Assembly (NCBI GenBank): GCA_022565615.1
Contig: JAIUMM010000007.1
Location: 1-57,048 of the forward strand
Reading direction: 5' to 3'
DNA: 57,048 nucleotides
Source: Nanobdellota archaeon
Lineage (GTDB): Archaea > Nanobdellota > Nanobdellia > Woesearchaeales > UBA583
Below, piece after piece: positions 29,774 to 40,491 of the stretch (position 1 is the first letter of the stretch; each line of letters starts with the position of its first letter). Below the pieces are notes generated by a model. That model worked only from the letters and a program-made list of their open reading frames with translations, had not been told where the DNA came from and searched no databases. The position numbers and the translations under genes are program-made.

Positions 29774-29804
29774 AACAAAATTATTTAAATCTTTAAATTA
29801 TAAA

Positions 29805-30710
29805 ATGGATATGTTAGAAGAAAATACAAAAGTATGGTTAGATGGAAAATTAGTAGATTTTAAAGATGCTAATGTGAGTATTTTGACTCACTCTCTTCAT
29901 TATGGTAGTTCAGTATTTGAAGGAATCAGAGCGTATGAAACTCATAATAAACAAGCTAGTATCTTTAGACTTCAAGAACATATAGACAGACTATTTTACT
30001 CAGCAAATGTATTATCACAAAATATTGATTTTTCAAAAGAAGAAATTATGCAAGCATGTCATGATGTACTTAAGGAAAATAATTTAACATCAGCATATAT
30101 TAGACCACTTGTATTTTATGATCATTCTTCAATGGGACTTGATTATACAAACAATAAAACAAGAGTTGCAATCATTGCATGGAATTGGGGAAAATATCTC
30201 AAAGAAGTAGTACGAGCAAGAATTGTAAGTATAAGAAGAATTTCAGAAAAATCATTAATTCCAGATGCAAAAGTAGGGGGACATTATATCAACTCAACTC
30301 TTGCAACACTTGAGGCAAAACAATTTGGATTTGATGAAGCTATACTATTAGACCATGATGGATTTATTGCAGAAGGACCTGGTGAGAATTTATTTTTTGT
30401 AAATACTCATACAAAAACTCTATATACTCCAAAATTAGGAAAAATTTTAGCTGGTATTACAAGAGCAAGTATTATTGAAATTGCTAAAAATTTAGAATAT
30501 AAAGTAGTTGAGCGAAATATTGATGTAAATGAACTTACAACATTTCAAGGAGTATTTATGTGTGGAACTGCTGCAGAATTTACACCTTTAAGTTGTATTG
30601 GAGATATTGACTATGATGAAAATATTTGTTTAGATATTAAAGATACATTTAACAGAGTACTCAGAGCTGAATTAGAGGAGTATAAAAATTGGAATTCAAT
30701 AAGAGAATAG
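29805..30710 (+). CDS. ilvE: Branched-chain amino acid aminotransferase
   Basis: LTHSLHYGSSVFEGIRAYET; VGGHYINSTLA; EGPGENLFFV; ATG at 29805 preferred to ORF-track start. Confidence 0.95.
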   Translation: MDMLEENTKVWLDGKLVDFKDANVSILTHSLHYGSSVFEGIRAYETHNKQASIFRLQEHIDRLFYSANVLSQNIDFSKEEIMQACHDVLKENNLTSAYIRPLVFYDHSSMGLDYTNNKTRVAIIAWNWGKYLKEVVRARIVSIRRISEKSLIPDAKVGGHYINSTLATLEAKQFGFDEAILLDHDGFIAEGPGENLFFVNTHTKTLYTPKLGKILAGITRASIIEIAKNLEYKVVERNIDVNELTTFQGVFMCGTAAEFTPLSCIGDIDYDENICLDIKDTFNRVLRAELEEYKNWNSIRE

Positions 30711-30797
30711 TTTAAAAGTGTAATATCTTTAATTCTAAATAATTAAAATAACTTTTGAGAAATAATTTTTTTTAAAATAAATTAATTATAATAAATT

Positions 30798-30974
30798 TTA
30801 GTATTGTTCTAAAATTTCAGCTCTAATTGCTGACTTTCCTCCTCTTGGAACTGCTAATACTGCACCACATTTAGTACATTTAATCTCACTAGCTGCTCTT
30901 CCAAAGATAACTTGTTCATGTCCACATTCATGACATTTAACTTTAATAAATCCTGATTTCTTTTCGTTTTCCAT
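30798..30974 (-). CDS. rps27e: Ribosomal protein eS27 (58 aa; absent from ORF track)
   Basis: MENEKKSGFIKVKCHECGHEQVIFGRAASEIKCTKCGAVLAVPRGGKSAIRAEILEQY. Confidence 0.92.
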   Translation of the reverse strand: MENEKKSGFIKVKCHECGHEQVIFGRAASEIKCTKCGAVLAVPRGGKSAIRAEILEQY

Positions 30975-31006
30975 TTTTAATTTCTTAGTTAATCTCCATT
31001 AATACT

Positions 31007-31423
31007 TTAACGATATGATTTTTGTCTTTTAGCTCTTGCATGTGAGTTATTAGGTTTTTTAGTCTCTTTGAATCTTGTATCAGTTACAACTAATGTTCTA
31101 TCATATTCAACAAACATTTTTTTAGTCTCTTCTCCTAACATTTCAATAATTCCTCTTGCAATAGCTTGTCTTAGAGCATCAACTTGTGAGTTAAATCCTC
31201 CTCCTTGTAGTTTAATTGAGATATCTACTTTAGATTGCATATCAGATAAAATAAGCGGTTCAATAACTCTTAATTGAAGAATTGGATTTTTTACAACTTC
31301 TTCTAAATCTTGACCATTAATTCTCATAACTCCTTTACCTTTTTGCATACTACTTCTAGCTACACTTGTTTTTCTTCTTCCAACTGTGTGGATAATATCT
31401 TTTGATGTTTTTTTAGCTGCCAT
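31007..31423 (-). CDS. rps9: Ribosomal protein uS9
   Basis: TVGRRKTSVARSSMQKGKGVMRING...ARAKRQKSYR. Confidence 0.96.
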   Translation of the reverse strand: MAAKKTSKDIIHTVGRRKTSVARSSMQKGKGVMRINGQDLEEVVKNPILQLRVIEPLILSDMQSKVDISIKLQGGGFNSQVDALRQAIARGIIEMLGEETKKMFVEYDRTLVVTDTRFKETKKPNNSHARAKRQKSYR

Positions 31424-31424
31424 T

Positions 31425-31877
31425 TTAGTTCACCTTTGTATATCCAAGTACTTTACAAATATCTCCCATATATGAGTAGTAAAATACACTTTTTTCATCA
31501 ATTTTTGCACCTTCAACAATTTCTTTTGGTGAATTTAATAAAATTGAAGGAGTACTGTTATAACATTTTAATCTTTTATATGCTTCAATTCCTCTTTGAT
31601 TTTTATACGGAAGCATGTTTCTAAATGATCTTCTAACCATATCAGCAGGACTTCTTGAATAATAAGGTCCTTGTTTTACAACTTTATTACTTAACTTAGT
31701 TTTATATCTATCAATTAAATATTTTTTATTACCAAGTACAACAATATCTTTACAATTTACGATTTTAATTTCTTCACCCATTAATAATCGTTTAGCAACA
31801 ACACTACCTAATCTACCTAAAATTAAATCTTTAGCATCGATGATAGTAGCTTCTTGAGTTTTATTTTCTTGTGTCAT
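31425..31877 (-). CDS. rpl13: Ribosomal protein uL13
   Basis: IDAKDLILGRLGSVVAKRLLMGEEIKIVNC; start chosen at MTQENK. Confidence 0.95.
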   Translation of the reverse strand: MTQENKTQEATIIDAKDLILGRLGSVVAKRLLMGEEIKIVNCKDIVVLGNKKYLIDRYKTKLSNKVVKQGPYYSRSPADMVRRSFRNMLPYKNQRGIEAYKRLKCYNSTPSILLNSPKEIVEGAKIDEKSVFYYSYMGDICKVLGYTKVN

Positions 31878-31878
31878 T

Positions 31879-32478
31879 TTATAACTGTTCTTCAACCTCT
31901 TCTATTTTTGAAATTAAGATATCAAGAGCTGAATTAAATGTTTCTTCAGCACTTAATTGACCATGTAATTCTAGAACTAAGTCTATAGAATTTGAGTCAT
32001 TTTCTTTTAAATATGCATGAGCAGGGCTCCATTTTGCATGTTCTCTTCCTTCTCCTAAAATTGCTTTAGCTTTAATATGAACTCCTTTATTTCCAAAAAT
32101 TTTAGTAATTGGAACTTGTTCATCAACAACACAAATTTGAGGGTCATCTGATTTTAATTCTTTTGAATATACATATCCATTATCATCAGTTTGTAGAGTA
32201 AATGTAACTTCACATAACGCACATCCAACACCACCACAACTACACTTACTCTTTAGATTATAATCTTTTAAATTAGTCTTTAAAGGAATTAAACCAAGTC
32301 TATGAGCTAATGTCTCATCATATAGAGGAGTTTCATTTTTAATAATTTCAACATCTTCAATTGCAAATGTAAGTACATTATCAATGATAGTTCTTCTAAC
32401 TGAATTAACAATTTCATTTTTAGTTTTAGTAAATGAAATAATTGCTTCATTATCTTGTTTTTGAAGAGAAACTGCCAT
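31879..32478 (-). CDS. rpoD: RNA polymerase subunit D (Rpo3)
   Basis: NSVRRTIIDNVLTFAIEDVEIIKNETPLYDETLAHRLGLIPL; CSCGGVGCALC. Confidence 0.95.
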   Translation of the reverse strand: MAVSLQKQDNEAIISFTKTKNEIVNSVRRTIIDNVLTFAIEDVEIIKNETPLYDETLAHRLGLIPLKTNLKDYNLKSKCSCGGVGCALCEVTFTLQTDDNGYVYSKELKSDDPQICVVDEQVPITKIFGNKGVHIKAKAILGEGREHAKWSPAHAYLKENDSNSIDLVLELHGQLSAEETFNSALDILISKIEEVEEQL

Positions 32479-32483
32479 TTTAT

Positions 32484-32978
32484 CTAAACCCTCCTTCCTC
32501 TTCTTCCACCTTTAGGTCTACATTTATCATGTGGAACTGGTGTTACATCTTCAATTCTTCCAAGTTTCATACCATATCTTGTTAAAATTCTAATTGCAGC
32601 TTGAGCTCCAGGACCTGAAGTCATTGGACCGTTGTGTCCTCCAACTGCTCTTAGTTTAACATACAAAGATGTAACTCCTTTTGTTTGACATTGCTCAGCA
32701 ACCATTTTAGCAGCAGCCATTGCAACATTTGGAGTAGCTTTTAATCTATCTGATTTTGTAACCATACCTCCAGTTACTTTACAAATAGTCTCAGTTCCAG
32801 TAATATCAGTTACATGTAAATGAGTATTATTATAAGAGGAATATATGTATAAAATTCCCCACACTTCTTGTGGTTTTTGTTCTTTTTTAGCTACTTTACT
32901 AGGAGCTTGAGTTTCTTGAACTTGCTCTTCACTTTGTGAAGTTGCAACTTGTTTTTCTTCAATTGTTTCAGTTGCCAT
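32484..32978 (-). CDS. rps11: Ribosomal protein uS11
   Basis: [19 protein letters not shown]...[20 protein letters not shown]. Confidence 0.96.
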   Translation of the reverse strand: MATETIEEKQVATSQSEEQVQETQAPSKVAKKEQKPQEVWGILYIYSSYNNTHLHVTDITGTETICKVTGGMVTKSDRLKATPNVAMAAAKMVAEQCQTKGVTSLYVKLRAVGGHNGPMTSGPGAQAAIRILTRYGMKLGRIEDVTPVPHDKCRPKGGRRGRRV

Positions 32979-32980
32979 TT

Positions 32981-33637
32981 TTATTGTTTATCCTCCTCTT
33001 TTTCTTGAGTTGTTTCAACTTGTTCTTGTTCTTGAGTCACTTCTTCTTTTAGTGAAGCTTCTACAGTTTCCATAGTTTTTTCTTCAACTAATTCAACTTC
33101 TTCAATAATTTCTTTTACACTCTCAAGTTGTCTCTCAGGATGATCTTCATTAAATAGAGCAGAAGTTTCTCTAAAGTTAATTTGTTCAACTTCACTAAGT
33201 GTAACTAAATAACCTGGAGAGTTAATTACTTTATCACCAATTCTTACGTGTTTATGAACTACAAATTGTCTTGCTTGCTCAGGAGTTTTTGCAAGTTTTA
33301 ATTTATATACAATATTACTCAATCTTCTCTCTAAAAAGTCAACTACTGTAATATCTAATACATTATCAATTGAAGTAGTATTTACATCAATAATTCCCAT
33401 CTCTTTTAATTTATTTAAAAATGCAACTCCTTGAGGACTCTCACTTGGATTTTGTAATCTATTTAATTGTTTAGCAATTGTTTTATATTTTTTAACAAGT
33501 AATTCAAGTCTTCTAATTTCTTTTTTATTTTTAAGAGCATAATTTTTAACTAAATCTTTTTCAACAAGAATAGTATTTTTATCCCATCTTTTTTTATGAG
33601 AAATATATTGTTTTCTTCTTTTTACAGGTAATCCCAT
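32981..33637 (-). CDS. rps4: Ribosomal protein uS4
   Basis: [46 protein letters not shown]. Confidence 0.95.
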   Translation of the reverse strand: MGLPVKRRKQYISHKKRWDKNTILVEKDLVKNYALKNKKEIRRLELLVKKYKTIAKQLNRLQNPSESPQGVAFLNKLKEMGIIDVNTTSIDNVLDITVVDFLERRLSNIVYKLKLAKTPEQARQFVVHKHVRIGDKVINSPGYLVTLSEVEQINFRETSALFNEDHPERQLESVKEIIEEVELVEEKTMETVEASLKEEVTQEQEQVETTQEKEEDKQ

Positions 33638-33644
33638 TTTTTAT

Positions 33645-34115
33645 TTATTTTTTACCTCCTGTTTTTGATTTTTTAGATGCAAGCATTCTATTTCTTCTAA
33701 AGTTTGAAGCTGTTCTTTGACCTCTTACAGTGAGTCTTAATTTAGAACGTAGAACTCTGTAGGATCTAATTTTAGACATTCTTCTTTGTAATTGTAGAGT
33801 TTGAAAGTCTAAATCTTTACTTACAAAGTGTTTGTTCTCTCCTGTTAAAACATCTTTTTGTTGATTTAACATCCAAGTAGGAATTTTTGAAAAGTCTCCA
33901 GCATTTAAGTAATTTTCAATTACTTCAATTTCTTTTTCACTTAACATTCCTATTTTTTTATTTTTATCAATACCAAGAGCAATACATACAGCGTTTGAAA
34001 ACATTACTCCAACTCCCTTAATTTTTGAGAGTCCAAATAGTAATGAATGGTTCGCTGGAATATCAGTTGCCATGATACGAATTAACTCAGCAGATTTATT
34101 CTCTTTTTTTGCCAT
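33645..34115 (-). CDS. rps13: Ribosomal protein uS13
   Basis: IMATDIPANHSLLFGLSKIKGVG...RVLRSKLRLTVRGQRTASNFRR. Confidence 0.95.
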   Translation of the reverse strand: MAKKENKSAELIRIMATDIPANHSLLFGLSKIKGVGVMFSNAVCIALGIDKNKKIGMLSEKEIEVIENYLNAGDFSKIPTWMLNQQKDVLTGENKHFVSKDLDFQTLQLQRRMSKIRSYRVLRSKLRLTVRGQRTASNFRRNRMLASKKSKTGGKK

Positions 34116-34204
34116 TGTTATAGTCTAAATAAATGGGATTTGCTTTATAAAGGTTTGCTAGTCAGATATTTTATATAGTTGTTGTTGTTATTTTAAGGGA
34201 CAAT

Positions 34205-34717
34205 TCATAATATATATGTTTGTAACAAGAACTCACATTCAGGATGAAATTTCACCTTATTTTCTATCATTTTTTCAATCTCTAACTTGGAAAACCATGT
34301 ATATTTTTCAACTTCATTTAAATCAATAGTAATATTTTGAGTATTTTTTGAACTTACTTGACTAATAAATGAAGAGTTTACTCTTTTTCTTTTATCATCA
34401 AGAATAAAAAAATGTTTCCCTAATAGTTGAATTGACTCAATTTTAACTCCAATTTCTTCATATAATTCTCTTTTTGCACAATCTTCATAACTTTCCTTAG
34501 AGTTTACATGTCCTCCTCCTGAAACATCCCAATGAAGAGGATATCGTTTAGAATTTTTAGATCTTAGTTGGAGCAATACTTTATTGTCCTCATTTATTAA
34601 AAGTACTGAAGCACTTCGTAAAATATGTTTTCCACATTTTTCATCTTTTCTAGAGGTAGTTCCTATGATATTATCATCTTTATCAACAATATCTACAATT
34701 TCTTCTCCAAAATTCAT
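34205..34717 (-). CDS. NUDIX hydrolase / IPP isomerase-like
   Basis: GGGHVNSKESYEDCAKRELYEEIGVKIE Nudix box. Confidence 0.85.
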   Translation of the reverse strand: MNFGEEIVDIVDKDDNIIGTTSRKDEKCGKHILRSASVLLINEDNKVLLQLRSKNSKRYPLHWDVSGGGHVNSKESYEDCAKRELYEEIGVKIESIQLLGKHFFILDDKRKRVNSSFISQVSSKNTQNITIDLNEVEKYTWFSKLEIEKMIENKVKFHPECEFLLQTYIL

Positions 34718-34760
34718 GATATATTTAAAAATTAAAATAATATAAATATTTGTATACTTT

Positions 34761-35195
34761 TTAAAGAGGAGATTCTTCTAACATGAATAGTGTGTGAGGA
34801 TCTGATGCACAAATTGTGGGGAGAATTATATAATAATCATTTAAGAAATCATCTTCACATACTACTACAACTCCTTGTTGCATGCCATATATAACACATA
34901 ATTTTTGAGCTATTGAATCTTCGGATAAATTATAATCACGACTGAGATTACTTGATATGAATTCAGATAGATACATATCAAACGATTCTAAGTTCATTTT
35001 CATAAACTCTAAAACATATCCTTTTCTTTGATTTGAAAAATTTAGTTTACTTTGAGGTAAAGGGGATAGTATTGTTGAATTTAAAATATGATTTTTATTT
35101 GAAATTAATAATTCTTTTTTTAATATATTTTCTAAAGAATATCTACTATTAAAAAGCAATTCAAGTTGAGATTCTTCAAAATTAGTATCTTGCAT
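34761..35195 (-). CDS. Uncharacterized protein
   Basis: ORF only; start near its own promoter. Confidence 0.55.
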   Translation of the reverse strand: MQDTNFEESQLELLFNSRYSLENILKKELLISNKNHILNSTILSPLPQSKLNFSNQRKGYVLEFMKMNLESFDMYLSEFISSNLSRDYNLSEDSIAQKLCVIYGMQQGVVVVCEDDFLNDYYIILPTICASDPHTLFMLEESPL

Positions 35196-35260
35196 AATAT
35201 AATAAATAATTACTAAGATATAAATTTAATTAAAATTTGTAAAAAATTAAAAGAAATTAT

Positions 35261-35797
35261 TTATTCTTCTTCAAAATCATCATCAGATGTTACAAGTCCT
35301 TCAACTCTTCCACCTGCTTCTTCAATACATGCTTTTGCACTACTTGAAATTTCATCAACAATAACTACTAATTTTCTTGATAGTTTAGCTTTTCCTAAAA
35401 TTTTATCAACTTTTAAAGCTTTAGCGTTAATTACATAAAATTCTTTATCTTTTTCAACAGCACCTAATTCTTCAATTGATTTGAATTGAGTTTCAATATA
35501 ATTTAAAGACATTGTTTTATCGGATTTTTTGTAAATTGAAGTGAAACCTCTTTTTCCAAAGTAATCTTTTCCAAGTTTAATTTTTGAAATTTTAACTCCT
35601 CTTTGAGCTCCAATTAACATTTTTAATTTCTTAGCTTCAGTTAAAACTGATGTTTTTTTAACATCTCCTCTAGCACCAGTTCCTGCAAGACCAAATCCTC
35701 CTCTACTTCCAGAACCTCTATGTTTTTTTTTATGTCCCCATCCGTGAGAATTTGTTCCTCTTAGTGATTGAGACTTTTTTCTTTTTTGTCTAAGCAT
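35261..35797 (-). CDS. rpl15: Ribosomal protein uL15
   Basis: RGTNSHGWGHKKKHRGSGSRGGFGLAGTGARGD. Confidence 0.93.
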   Translation of the reverse strand: MLRQKRKKSQSLRGTNSHGWGHKKKHRGSGSRGGFGLAGTGARGDVKKTSVLTEAKKLKMLIGAQRGVKISKIKLGKDYFGKRGFTSIYKKSDKTMSLNYIETQFKSIEELGAVEKDKEFYVINAKALKVDKILGKAKLSRKLVVIVDEISSSAKACIEEAGGRVEGLVTSDDDFEEE

Positions 35798-35848
35798 ATT
35801 GTTAAAAAATAAAGTATTATTTATAAATATTTAGTAATTTATACTAAT

Positions 35849-36574
35849 ATGGTAGTTAAAACAAAAGCAACCTTAGTTGAAAAAAATCAATTATCAAATG
35901 ATGTATATCATTTTATTTTTTCAACTCAAGATGAGTTTTTATATGAAGCAGGTCAATTTTTAAATTTTGTAGTAGAAAAAGAGAATCAAGAACGTCCATT
36001 AAGAAGAGCATATTCTATTACTAGTACTCCAAGTTCATCTGAAATTAAATTTTTTGAATTATGTGTTAAAATTGAAGAATATGGGGAATTCACACCAATT
36101 TTACAACAAAGCGAGTTAGGAACTCAATTTAATATAATGGGACCTTTAGGTTTATTCAAATTAAAAAATGTAGATGATTCATCTAATATTACACAAGTTT
36201 TTATTGCAGCAGGAACTGGAATTGCACCAATGAGATCATTTATTAAAGATTTATTATTAAATAAAAATTATTTGGGCAAAATAGTACTTTTATTTGGTGT
36301 AAGAACTTATCAAGATATTTTATATGACGAAGAATTTAAAGAACTTTCAAAAAAATATCCAAACTTTAATTATGTAATTACTCTCTCAAGAGCTGATGAT
36401 TCATGGGCTGGATTAAGAGGATATGTTCAAGACCATATTGATGATTTAGAAATTAACTTTGTAGATTCAACTTTTTATATTTGTGGAAGAACTAAAATGG
36501 TGGATAGTGTACATGAAGTTTTAGATTCTTTAAATGTAGTGAAAGAGAGGAGAAGTCACGAGAAATTTGGTTAA
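35849..36574 (+). CDS. Ferredoxin-NADP reductase-like FAD/NAD oxidoreductase
   Basis: RPLRRAYSITSTPS; FIAAGTGIAPMRSFI; FYICGRTKMV. Confidence 0.9.
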   Translation: MVVKTKATLVEKNQLSNDVYHFIFSTQDEFLYEAGQFLNFVVEKENQERPLRRAYSITSTPSSSEIKFFELCVKIEEYGEFTPILQQSELGTQFNIMGPLGLFKLKNVDDSSNITQVFIAAGTGIAPMRSFIKDLLLNKNYLGKIVLLFGVRTYQDILYDEEFKELSKKYPNFNYVITLSRADDSWAGLRGYVQDHIDDLEINFVDSTFYICGRTKMVDSVHEVLDSLNVVKERRSHEKFG

Positions 36575-36654
36575 AATTACGTATTATTAAATTTATTAAC
36601 AAAAATATATTTAAAATTATTTTATTTTTTAAGAATTAGATAGATAATTAAATT

Positions 36655-37839
36655 TTATTCTTGAATAATTTCAAGAACAGCTGTTGTTAATTTATGATCT
36701 AATGATTTTTCATTTAACTTTGAAATAAAGTATAATGATACAATATGATCTTTAACATTTGTTTTAGCTCTTTGTGGATTTTTAACATCACTCATTCCTC
36801 TTAAGTATTTATCTAATTCAAAGAAGACTTCAGGAGTCATCCATCTAAGGGTTTCAGTATAATATCTAAGTGTATTTCTAGTCTCTTCAATACCTACTCT
36901 TTTAATTAAATACTCCATCCAACTTAAAATAATTACTAATGCATTAGTATTATTTTTCAAGATTGTTAATGGAACTGCGTCAGCTGCTGCTGCTTCAATG
37001 TTTAATGTATCAAGCTCAAGGAGACTTTGTGAAATTTTAGAAGTATTTTCTTTTTGAGTAGATTTGTTCCATTCATTTTCAACTTCTTCACTATTTCTTT
37101 TTAATTCACTAAGAGGAGGAACTCCTTCAATTTTTATTTCTTCTCTAAATGGTTTTTCTTCAAAAGAATTTTTAGTATCAAACTCAAATTCATCATTATT
37201 TGGTTTCATCTCTAAAGACATTCCATTACCATTATCGCTCAATGAGGAGATTTCAATAGGTTCAGTAGTTGGCTCTTGAGCGTTTTCAATTTCAATAGAT
37301 GAAGGTTCATTATTCATTTTAGGCATATTTTCTTTTGAAACAAATGGGTTGTATTGGTTATTAATTAATTCATATAATGATAAAAATTGAGCCATATTTG
37401 AATCAATTTCTTTAAATTTAGAATCATTTTCTTTTCCTTTTTTATCTAAATTATCAACTCTATTGTTTAAACTACTTACAGTATTTTCAAGTTTTTTAAT
37501 GTCAGTTACTAAACCTGTCAATCTCTCATTAGTTTCTTTCATTTCTTTATGCATTTTCATTAAGACTTCTGAAACTGATTTTTTATTACCATTAGAATTA
37601 TTCACAGATGTGCTGTTGTTCATATTTCCTTGGTTAGTAGGAGCAGAATTTTGAGTATCTTGTTGAGAGTTACTATTAACGGGAATTTGACTTGTTGTAC
37701 TATTATTATTTTGATTAATTTGATTTTGTGAACTCACCTCTGTATTTTGAGAATTATTTACAGGAACAGCAGTCGTTGTCTTAGACTCTTTCTTTTTCGT
37801 TTTACCACCTAATAAAAATTGGATAAATCCTAATGCCAT
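36655..37839 (-). CDS. ArlC/D/E-family archaellum accessory-like protein
   Basis: FLSLYELINNQYNPFVSK (ArlC-type motif) and VPLTILKNNTNALVIILSWMEYLIKRVGIEETRNTLRYYTETLRWMTPEVFFELDKYL (ArlD/E-type domain). Confidence 0.75.
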   Translation of the reverse strand: MALGFIQFLLGGKTKKKESKTTTAVPVNNSQNTEVSSQNQINQNNNSTTSQIPVNSNSQQDTQNSAPTNQGNMNNSTSVNNSNGNKKSVSEVLMKMHKEMKETNERLTGLVTDIKKLENTVSSLNNRVDNLDKKGKENDSKFKEIDSNMAQFLSLYELINNQYNPFVSKENMPKMNNEPSSIEIENAQEPTTEPIEISSLSDNGNGMSLEMKPNNDEFEFDTKNSFEEKPFREEIKIEGVPPLSELKRNSEEVENEWNKSTQKENTSKISQSLLELDTLNIEAAAADAVPLTILKNNTNALVIILSWMEYLIKRVGIEETRNTLRYYTETLRWMTPEVFFELDKYLRGMSDVKNPQRAKTNVKDHIVSLYFISKLNEKSLDHKLTTAVLEIIQE

Positions 37840-37901
37840 TGTTAATTTTTTAAAGAAGAAAAATATTATATATCTATGTCACTACTAAAAAATTTCTAAA
37901 T

Positions 37902-38633
37902 TTAATGTTCTTCTAATCTTTTTAGTGCAGCATCAATTCTAGAAATTCTATTCTCAACTTTGGAAGGAAGTTTTGAAGTTTGTATTGAATTTTTATTAAA
38001 ATTTATTGGTTTTTTGGAATCATAATTAATTTTATTCTCAAAGATTTCTTCAGAAACATTGGGATTATTTTTAATTTCTTTAATTAATTGAATTTGAAAT
38101 TTAAAATTTTCTTGAATTAAGTTTTGAGTATTAAAAAATTTGTTATCAATTTCTTCAAGATTAGTTAATATATTGCTCTGTTCATTATGCAACAATGTTT
38201 TAATGTGGTCATTTGATGCATTTAAATTATCTATCTCTTCATTAATTTTATTCATTTTCATATGAAATATTGAAAATTCATTTTTCATTTCTTGTATGTG
38301 TTGAGTTCTTGAAAGTATTGATTCTTTTAAAACTTTAGAAAATGATGATTCAATTCTTTCAAAGAATTTTTCCTGCTCCACATTAATTTTTTTATTTACA
38401 AATGATTCGATATCACTAAATAAATTTCTTCTAAGTAGGGAAATTTCATCTCTTACATCTTGAATTAAATTTAGTAGTTGAAATGCATCAGAATTAATTT
38501 CTAAAGAATTTGGAGTATTAAATTGTTTAATATTGCTTAATTGGGGAAGTTTTAAATTTGAATTTTTAATAACTGATTCAAGTTCAATATTTAATTTTTT
38601 TATTTCATCTTTAATTTTTTTATTGTCTATCAT
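37902..38633 (-). CDS. Coiled-coil protein
   Basis: Heptad-rich sequence throughout; same strand as ArlCDE-like gene. Confidence 0.7.
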   Translation of the reverse strand: MIDNKKIKDEIKKLNIELESVIKNSNLKLPQLSNIKQFNTPNSLEINSDAFQLLNLIQDVRDEISLLRRNLFSDIESFVNKKINVEQEKFFERIESSFSKVLKESILSRTQHIQEMKNEFSIFHMKMNKINEEIDNLNASNDHIKTLLHNEQSNILTNLEEIDNKFFNTQNLIQENFKFQIQLIKEIKNNPNVSEEIFENKINYDSKKPINFNKNSIQTSKLPSKVENRISRIDAALKRLEEH

Positions 38634-38644
38634 TTTTCATATTA

Positions 38645-38992
38645 TTAAAATTCAGGAATTGGGGGATTTTTTTCACTATTGTCTTCTTCGGTATTTTCAG
38701 ATTCTTCATTCTTTTTTTCTTTTGATTGAACATAGCTAAGTATGGTATCTATTTTTTCTTCTAATTTATCGATTCTAGAATATATATTTAATTTATTAGA
38801 ATCTTCATAACTTGTCATATTTGAATTAAATGCAAATACAATTTTATTATATATTTCTTCAATTAATTTATTTGTATCTACATCATTTTTATTTCCTTTT
38901 AAACTTTCGACTAATAGTAATTGTTTGAGTTTTAAAGATTCAATTTCTTTTATTAGTTCAACATCATTACTTAATTTTTCTTCAACTTTCAT
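38645..38992 (-). CDS. Small coiled-coil protein
   Basis: Charged helical ORF, same strand cluster. Confidence 0.65.
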   Translation of the reverse strand: MKVEEKLSNDVELIKEIESLKLKQLLLVESLKGNKNDVDTNKLIEEIYNKIVFAFNSNMTSYEDSNKLNIYSRIDKLEEKIDTILSYVQSKEKKNEESENTEEDNSEKNPPIPEF

Positions 38993-39038
38993 AGTATGTT
39001 TTTAATGAAAAAAATTAATAAACTTAAGTAACTCCTCA

Positions 39039-39608
39039 CTAATTTAGAAAATTTTGACAACCTCGTTCTTGAGAACTTAGGATATTAAATTGTACTTTAT
39101 TATCAATTATTCTAAAAATTAATGAATTTTTATTATCATCTTCTATAGTTATTTCTAAAAATTCAGTTTCAATATTATTAAATTCTCTGAGTTGTTGGAT
39201 TTGATTAAAATGAATAATTGAATTAGTTTCTATTCTTAAATCACTACATTGAATACACAAATTAGGAAAATTTGATATAAAATCTTTTTGAAGAGTCATT
39301 CTTTGTGCTCGATTATTACATTTAATTATTTCATTTTTAAATGATTCTTCATTTCTAATTCTTACTTCATCGACTTTACAATGTTCATTATATAATGAAC
39401 TTAAATATTCAATATTTCCTGACCTCATTACATTTTCAATATTGTCAATTGTCCTTAAACAAGTTTGCTCGTTAGTAAAATCATGTGTACTAGAATTTAG
39501 CAAAGATAGTGTCCATATGCTCAATATAAGGATTATTCCTGCTAATATTAAATAGATGAGATATATGACAATTAATGCCCTGTTAGAATTAAATAATTTA
39601 GAAAACAT
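39039..39608 (-). CDS. N-terminal single-TM envelope protein
   Basis: ALIVIYLIYLILAGIILILSIWTL TM followed by Cys-containing ectodomain. Confidence 0.65.
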   Translation of the reverse strand: MFSKLFNSNRALIVIYLIYLILAGIILILSIWTLSLLNSSTHDFTNEQTCLRTIDNIENVMRSGNIEYLSSLYNEHCKVDEVRIRNEESFKNEIIKCNNRAQRMTLQKDFISNFPNLCIQCSDLRIETNSIIHFNQIQQLREFNNIETEFLEITIEDDNKNSLIFRIIDNKVQFNILSSQERGCQNFLN

Positions 39609-39646
39609 ATGATTAAAATATAAATTTAATTTATAAATATTCTTAT

Positions 39647-40447
39647 TTACTCAGTCATTTCTCTCCATGCAACTTCAAATAATTGTTGAAGTGCTTGAGC
39701 AAAGAATGGAGTGTTTACCCAAACTCCAATATCATATGCAGGATAAATGTCCTTATCATGAAGAGTCATAAATAATACCTCTTCTCCATCAATTACACAA
39801 AATCTTGCTTCAATTTCATCAGTGAATCTAATTTCAGCAACATCTTTTAAATCTTCTTTAATTTTTAATGCTTTATCACTTTTAGGAGTTGCAATTTTAA
39901 TACTTACTCCTCTTTCAACTAATGTTTCAAAAATTCCTCTTAGTGCTTCAATTTTTCTTAAAAACCCAGTTGATGTAGTCATTAGAATAACTTCACTCTC
40001 TGCATTTTTAACCATTGCTTCTAAGTGGTTATATAAATTGTATCTACCTTTTAATGCTCCTGATAAGTCACTAGGTTCAACTAATTGAATTCCTTGTTCA
40101 TGTAATTGTTCTAAATCTTGAAGAACATCACTATCTCTTAATGACTCTAATTTTCCAATTTTTTCTTCTGATTTTTCAGCTACTCTTTTTTTAACTCTAT
40201 CAATTACATCTTTTGGAGATATTGCAATATATTTAATAGGTTTTCCAAGTTTTACCATAACAAATCCTTTTTTCTCTAAAGACTCTAATACATCATATGT
40301 TCTTGATCTAGGAACTATTGCTAAATCACTTAATTCACCTGCAGTTGCTACTTTTCTAGATAAAAGAGCAGTCCAAATCTTTACTTCATATAAATTTAGA
40401 CTGAAGTACTGTCTTAGCATGTTTAAAAACTCTTCTTTGACAATCAT
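39647..40447 (-). CDS. TrmB-family transcriptional regulator
   Basis: LNLYEVKIWTALLSRKVATAGELSDLAIVPRSRTYDVLESLEKKGFV. Confidence 0.9.
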   Translation of the reverse strand: MIVKEEFLNMLRQYFSLNLYEVKIWTALLSRKVATAGELSDLAIVPRSRTYDVLESLEKKGFVMVKLGKPIKYIAISPKDVIDRVKKRVAEKSEEKIGKLESLRDSDVLQDLEQLHEQGIQLVEPSDLSGALKGRYNLYNHLEAMVKNAESEVILMTTSTGFLRKIEALRGIFETLVERGVSIKIATPKSDKALKIKEDLKDVAEIRFTDEIEARFCVIDGEEVLFMTLHDKDIYPAYDIGVWVNTPFFAQALQQLFEVAWREMTE

Positions 40448-40491
40448 TTTTATTATATTTTAATCGCACAGTCTTTATAAAGTTTCTTTTT

